This document shows positions 5,759 through 8,915 of a DNA stretch of 8,915 nt, in pieces. The stretch lies in the NCBI GenBank assembly GCA_030039655.1, contig JASHVC010000284.1, positions 1-8,915 on the forward strand, given 5' to 3'. Under the pieces are notes generated by a model, which saw only the letters and a list, made by a program, of their open reading frames with translations, ran no database searches and was not told the DNA's origin. Source of the stretch: Xanthobacteraceae bacterium. GTDB lineage: Bacteria > Pseudomonadota > Alphaproteobacteria > Rhizobiales > Xanthobacteraceae. How positions within the stretch are numbered: position 1 is the first letter of the stretch; each line of letters starts with the position of its first letter. Both the position numbers and the translations under genes were made by a program.

Positions 5759-7180
5759 ATGATAGGTCGTTTTTCGACGCGTCGTGTCAACGCACCGGAC
5801 CTCGTCCCGGAGGATTCGACGCTGGAGGAAGTGTCGTGGACGGTCGTTCCCGAGGCCGCTCCCGAGCCGGCGCCGGCGCCGGTGCCGGCTCCGCCAAATC
5901 TGCTGCTGACCGACAAGCTGCTCGACGCCAAGGTGCGCCTGCATCGCCGGCTCATCGAAGAGATCAATCTGTCGGCGTTGGAAAAGCTGCCCGAAGAGGA
6001 AATCCGCAATCACATTCAGCAGCTCGTGTCGCAATACGTGCTGGTCGAGCGGCTGGCGCTCAACACCCAGGAGCTGGGCGACTTCGTTTCGGAAATTCTC
6101 GACGGGATGACCGGTCTCGGTCCGCTTGAGCCGCTGCTTAAGGACCCGGCCATCAACGACATTCTCATCAACGGCCACGAATGTGTGTACGTCGAGCGGC
6201 AAGGAATGCTGGAGCCGACCGGCGTACGCTTCAAGGACGAGTCGCATCTTCTGCGCATCATCAACAAGATCGTCTCTGCGGTCGGACGCCGGGTCGATGA
6301 ATCGCATCCCATGTGCGACGCGCGCTTGCTCGATGGCTCGCGCGTCAACGTCGCGGTGCGGCCGGTCGCCATCGACGGACCGCTGATGTCGATCCGCAAA
6401 TTTTCCAAGAAGCCGTTCAACCTGAACAAGCTGGTCGAGGTAGGCGCGCTACGGCCGCAGATGGCCGAATTGCTCGCCGCGGCCGTGAAGGCGCGCGTGA
6501 CGCTGATCATCTCCGGCGGCACCGGTTCCGGCAAGACGACCATGCTGAACGCGCTGTCCGCCTTCATCTCGGAAAAGGAACGCCTGCTCACCATCGAGGA
6601 CGCGGCGGAACTGCAGCTGCAGCAGCCGCACGTCGGGCGCATGGAGACGCGGCCACCGAACATCGAGGGCAAGGGCGAAATCCGCCAGCGCGATCTGGTC
6701 AAGAATGCGCTGCGTATGCGGCCCGACCGCGTGATCCTCGGTGAGTGCCGCGGTGAGGAAGCCTTCGACATGCTTCAAGCCATGAACACCGGCCACGAAG
6801 GTTCCATGGCGACCGTCCATGCCAACACCCCGCGCGACGCCATCGCGCGCCTGGAGCAGATGATCGGCATGGCCGGCCTGCCGATGACGGTGGCGAGCAT
6901 CCGCAGCCAGATCGCGTCCGCCATCCGGGTGATCGTGCAGTTGTCGCGGCTGTCGGACGGCAAACGTAAGGTGATGAGCATCGCGGAGATCACTGGCCTG
7001 GAATCCGACACCATCCAGATGCAGGAAATCTTCAAGTACGTGCGCTCCGGCACCGCGCCCGACGGTACCGTGCAGGGTCATTTTCACGCAACCGGCGTGC
7101 GCCCGCGCTTCCTTGGCGATCTCGCCGCCTTAGGCATCAAGATCCCGGGCGCCTACTTCGATCCATCGCAACCCCTCTGA
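5759..7180 (+). CDS. cpaF: Flp pilus assembly ATPase CpaF (TadA, type II/IV secretion ATPase)
   Basis: A 473-residue cytoplasmic hexameric ATPase that powers Flp pilin polymerisation. Start ATG 5759 is preceded by AAAGGG (5746-5751) with a 7-nt spacer. The N-terminus is variable, with a Pro/Ala linker (about 31-47), then a helical region (50-115) and the N-terminal domain (GMTGLGPLEPLLKDPAINDI, 116-135). Nucleotide-binding motifs are all intact: Walker A GGTGSGKTT (253-261), Asp box TIEDAAEL (278-285), Walker B VILGECRGEEA (325-335) and His box GHEGSMATVHANTPRDA (345-361). The subgroup-specific C-terminus RPRFLGDLAALGI is present. The length is normal for CpaF of this group. It should couple to the TadB/TadC platform encoded directly downstream. 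The 73-bp gap before it is the second largest inside the operon after the one before cpaC; otherwise nothing is odd. Confidence 0.97.
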   Translation: MIGRFSTRRVNAPDLVPEDSTLEEVSWTVVPEAAPEPAPAPVPAPPNLLLTDKLLDAKVRLHRRLIEEINLSALEKLPEEEIRNHIQQLVSQYVLVERLALNTQELGDFVSEILDGMTGLGPLEPLLKDPAINDILINGHECVYVERQGMLEPTGVRFKDESHLLRIINKIVSAVGRRVDESHPMCDARLLDGSRVNVAVRPVAIDGPLMSIRKFSKKPFNLNKLVEVGALRPQMAELLAAAVKARVTLIISGGTGSGKTTMLNALSAFISEKERLLTIEDAAELQLQQPHVGRMETRPPNIEGKGEIRQRDLVKNALRMRPDRVILGECRGEEAFDMLQAMNTGHEGSMATVHANTPRDAIARLEQMIGMAGLPMTVASIRSQIASAIRVIVQLSRLSDGKRKVMSIAEITGLESDTIQMQEIFKYVRSGTAPDGTVQGHFHATGVRPRFLGDLAALGIKIPGAYFDPSQPL

Positions 7181-7188
7181 AGGTCATC

Positions 7189-8154
7189 GTGTTCGATTTC
7201 AATCCCATCTATCTGGTCTGGCTGTTCGTCGCGGTCTCGGCGGGGCTGGCGTTCGAGGCGGTCTACCTGCTGTTCTTCTCGACATCGTCCTATCGCACCT
7301 CGATCAACCGGCGGCTGGCGCTGTCGAAGGACAAGACCGATCGAGAGTCCGTACTCATCGAACTTCGGCGCGAACGCGGGCTCACCAGCGGCGGCAATTA
7401 TCAACTCGGGCTAATCGCCTTCAACCGCCTGATACTGCAGTCGGGCCTTACTATGGGGATACCCCGCTTTTTCATCGTGGTCGGCACGGTGAGCGTCGTC
7501 GCCTTCGGCCTGACCATGATTTTTCAAAGCGATATCGTGGAGGCGACGGGCGTCCTGCTGTTCTGTTCCACGCTGCTGCCGTTCTTTGTATTGCGCGTCT
7601 TGCGGTCGCGGCGGCAGAAGAAATTCGCCGCCCAGTTTCCCGACTCGCTGGATATCATCGTGCGCAGCCTGCGCGCCGGACACCCGGTGCCCATCGCGGT
7701 CAACATGGTGGGGCGCGAGATGGGTGATCCGATCGGCACTGAGTTCGGCATCGTGACCGACGAAGTCACCTACGGCGCCGACCTAGAAGGGGCGATGCGC
7801 AATCTCTATGCTCGCATTGGCTCGGACGATCTTCCGTTGTTCGTCACCGCCGTCGCCATCCAGGGCTCGACCGGCGGCAACCTCGGCGAAATTCTCGGCA
7901 ACCTTTCCGGCGTCATCCGTGACCGCTTCAAGATGCGGCGCAAGATTCGCGCCCTGGCCGCCGAAGGACGCGCCTCGGCGATGATTCTGTCGGCGCTGCC
8001 GATCGCCCTGTTCATCGTCATCCAGTTCATCACGCCCGAATTCTACGGCGCGGTCTGGCACGAACACCTGACAAAGGTGATGCTGACTTGCGCCACTATT
8101 TGGATGCTCATCGGCAATTTCATCATGTTCAGGATGGTAAACTTCAAAATCTAA
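7189..8154 (+). CDS. tadB: Tad pilus inner-membrane platform protein TadB (type II secretion F domain)
   Basis: A 321-residue integral membrane protein. Start: GTG 7189, with GAAGG (7179-7183) 5 nt upstream overlapping the cpaF stop codon, which indicates translational coupling. Predicted membrane segments lie at about 8-30, 93-113, 117-137, 263-283 and 296-316. The T2SSF domain runs from about 150 to 282 (FPDSLDIIVRSLRAGHPVPIA, then VAIQGSTGGNLGEILGNLSG at 222-241), the classic cytoplasmic domain that contacts the ATPase. TadB and TadC are GspF homologues that together form the inner-membrane platform on which CpaF drives pilin insertion. Length and topology are ordinary for the family. Confidence 0.95.
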   Translation: MFDFNPIYLVWLFVAVSAGLAFEAVYLLFFSTSSYRTSINRRLALSKDKTDRESVLIELRRERGLTSGGNYQLGLIAFNRLILQSGLTMGIPRFFIVVGTVSVVAFGLTMIFQSDIVEATGVLLFCSTLLPFFVLRVLRSRRQKKFAAQFPDSLDIIVRSLRAGHPVPIAVNMVGREMGDPIGTEFGIVTDEVTYGADLEGAMRNLYARIGSDDLPLFVTAVAIQGSTGGNLGEILGNLSGVIRDRFKMRRKIRALAAEGRASAMILSALPIALFIVIQFITPEFYGAVWHEHLTKVMLTCATIWMLIGNFIMFRMVNFKI

Positions 8155-8166
8155 CGCGAACATCGC

Positions 8167-8915
8167 ATGGAACCGATTACCGCCACTTACGGCACACCGA
8201 CGGTACTGAGCGTGCTGATCTTTCTCGCCGCGGGAACGCTCGCGTTCGCGTTGATGGTGGGCGTGCGCGCCCGCGAAGCGGTACGCCGCCGCGCGGCGCG
8301 GGTCGGCCTCAGCGACGATGCGGCAGGCGGCGGCCGGCGCGCCTTGCGCTATTCCGGAATGCGCGCGGCGCAAAAGCTCGTCGACTATACGACGAAGCAC
8401 TACGGGTCGGTCGACACCAAGGATATGAAAGTCCTGCGCGAACGCATGATGCGCGCCGGCATCTACGACCCGCGCGGACCGGCCATTTTCTTCCTTTCCC
8501 GCATCGGGCTGGCGGTAGGCTTGGCGTTCTTGGCGTTCGTTGCCCTGCCGCAGTTCGGCTTCGAGGGTAAGTCTTCTTTCTGGCTTTTCACGATGTCGAG
8601 CGGCCTGTTGGGCTACCTGGCCCCGAGTCTCATCATCGACCGCATGATCGCGAAAAAGAAGTTCGAGCATCAGATGGGCTTTCCGGATTTCATGGACCTG
8701 CTGGTGGTCTGCGCGGACGCCGGGCTTGCCATGGAAGCCTCGCTCGACCGGGTCGCGCGCGAGATTGGCGAGGCCTATCCGTCGCTCTCGGCCAACATTC
8801 ATATGACCAATCTTGAAATGCGCGCCGGCCGTACCTTGACGGATTCACTCGAACAATTCGGCGACCGCGTTGGCCTGCCGGAGGCGCGTTCTTTCGCCAC
8901 GCTCATCCAGCAATC
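8167..8915 (+). CDS. tadC: Tad pilus inner-membrane platform protein TadC, 5' part (3' cut by window edge)
   Basis: Starts at ATG 8167, 12 bp after the tadB stop, and stays open to the right edge; 249 codons are visible. No good Shine-Dalgarno is seen, so translation probably depends on coupling to tadB. It begins MEPITATYGTPTVLSVLIF, with membrane segments at about 13-33, 107-127 and 138-156. A basic, Gly/Arg-rich cytoplasmic loop (about 34-62) follows the first segment. The T2SSF domain begins around residue 172 with FPDFMDLLVVCADAGLAMEASL, a typical TadC signature, and continues through MRAGRTLTDSLEQFGDRVGL toward the edge. TadC is the second GspF-like platform protein and partners TadB. 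The usual length is about 320-330 residues, so some 75 residues are missing beyond the window. Confidence 0.95.
   Translation, partial: MEPITATYGTPTVLSVLIFLAAGTLAFALMVGVRAREAVRRRAARVGLSDDAAGGGRRALRYSGMRAAQKLVDYTTKHYGSVDTKDMKVLRERMMRAGIYDPRGPAIFFLSRIGLAVGLAFLAFVALPQFGFEGKSSFWLFTMSSGLLGYLAPSLIIDRMIAKKKFEHQMGFPDFMDLLVVCADAGLAMEASLDRVAREIGEAYPSLSANIHMTNLEMRAGRTLTDSLEQFGDRVGLPEARSFATLIQQ

Noticed and set aside
7783..8802. Long minus-strand open frame (339 codons) opposite tadB/tadC
   Set aside because: It spans two well-supported genes and their junction, with biased Arg/Ala/His composition typical of an antisense shadow.
1..8915. CRISPR arrays, tRNA/rRNA genes, insertion sequences or phage genes
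   Set aside because: No regularly spaced repeats, RNA-gene signatures, transposase motifs or terminal inverted repeats were seen anywhere in the window.

Overview
This window looks like chromosomal DNA from an alphaproteobacterium, most likely of the Hyphomicrobiales (Bradyrhizobium/Rhodopseudomonas-like). That placement is an inference from high G+C, from the cpaB-cpaC-lipoprotein-cpaE-cpaF-tadB-tadC order, and from the particular style of CpaE and CpaF. No species can be named from the sequence alone.

Layout. (1) Positions 1-397 hold the 3' end of a plus-strand gene for an aspartyl/asparaginyl beta-hydroxylase (LpxO-like) Fe(II)/2-oxoglutarate dioxygenase, cut by the window edge. (2) Positions 459-1118, minus strand and convergent with it, encode a carboxymuconolactone-decarboxylase/AhpD-fold protein with a CxxC centre. 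(3) Positions 1119-1480 form a 362-bp divergent intergenic region with several inverted repeats; it should carry the promoters of the CMD gene and of the pilus operon. (4) From 1481 to the right edge runs one plus-strand Tad/Flp pilus operon: cpaB, cpaC, a short lipoprotein gene in the cpaD position, cpaE, cpaF, tadB and the 5' part of tadC.

How the genes work together. The products make up the core of a tight-adherence (Flp-type IVb) pilus machine. CpaC is the outer-membrane secretin. The lipoprotein is a probable outer-membrane or periplasmic accessory. CpaB is the periplasmic/inner-membrane SAF-domain protein. CpaE is the ParA/MinD-like positioning protein with an N-terminal receiver-like domain. 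CpaF is the hexameric ATPase motor. TadB and TadC are the paired inner-membrane platform proteins. Spacing is tight: cpaC overlaps the lipoprotein gene by 20 bp, tadB starts 8 bp after cpaF, and tadC 12 bp after tadB. The only larger internal gaps are about 86 bp before cpaC and 73 bp before cpaF. The Flp pilin gene, the prepilin peptidase gene (cpaA/tadV) and the tadE/F/G-type minor pilins are not in the window. They are not directly upstream of cpaB either, because an unrelated divergent gene sits there.

Nothing here is a wholly unknown system. The points most worth following are the reduced CpaD-slot lipoprotein with its (ACG)5 threonine tract, the CpaE protein that pairs an apparently intact receiver site with a degenerate Walker A, and the cluster of palindromes in the divergent promoter region.
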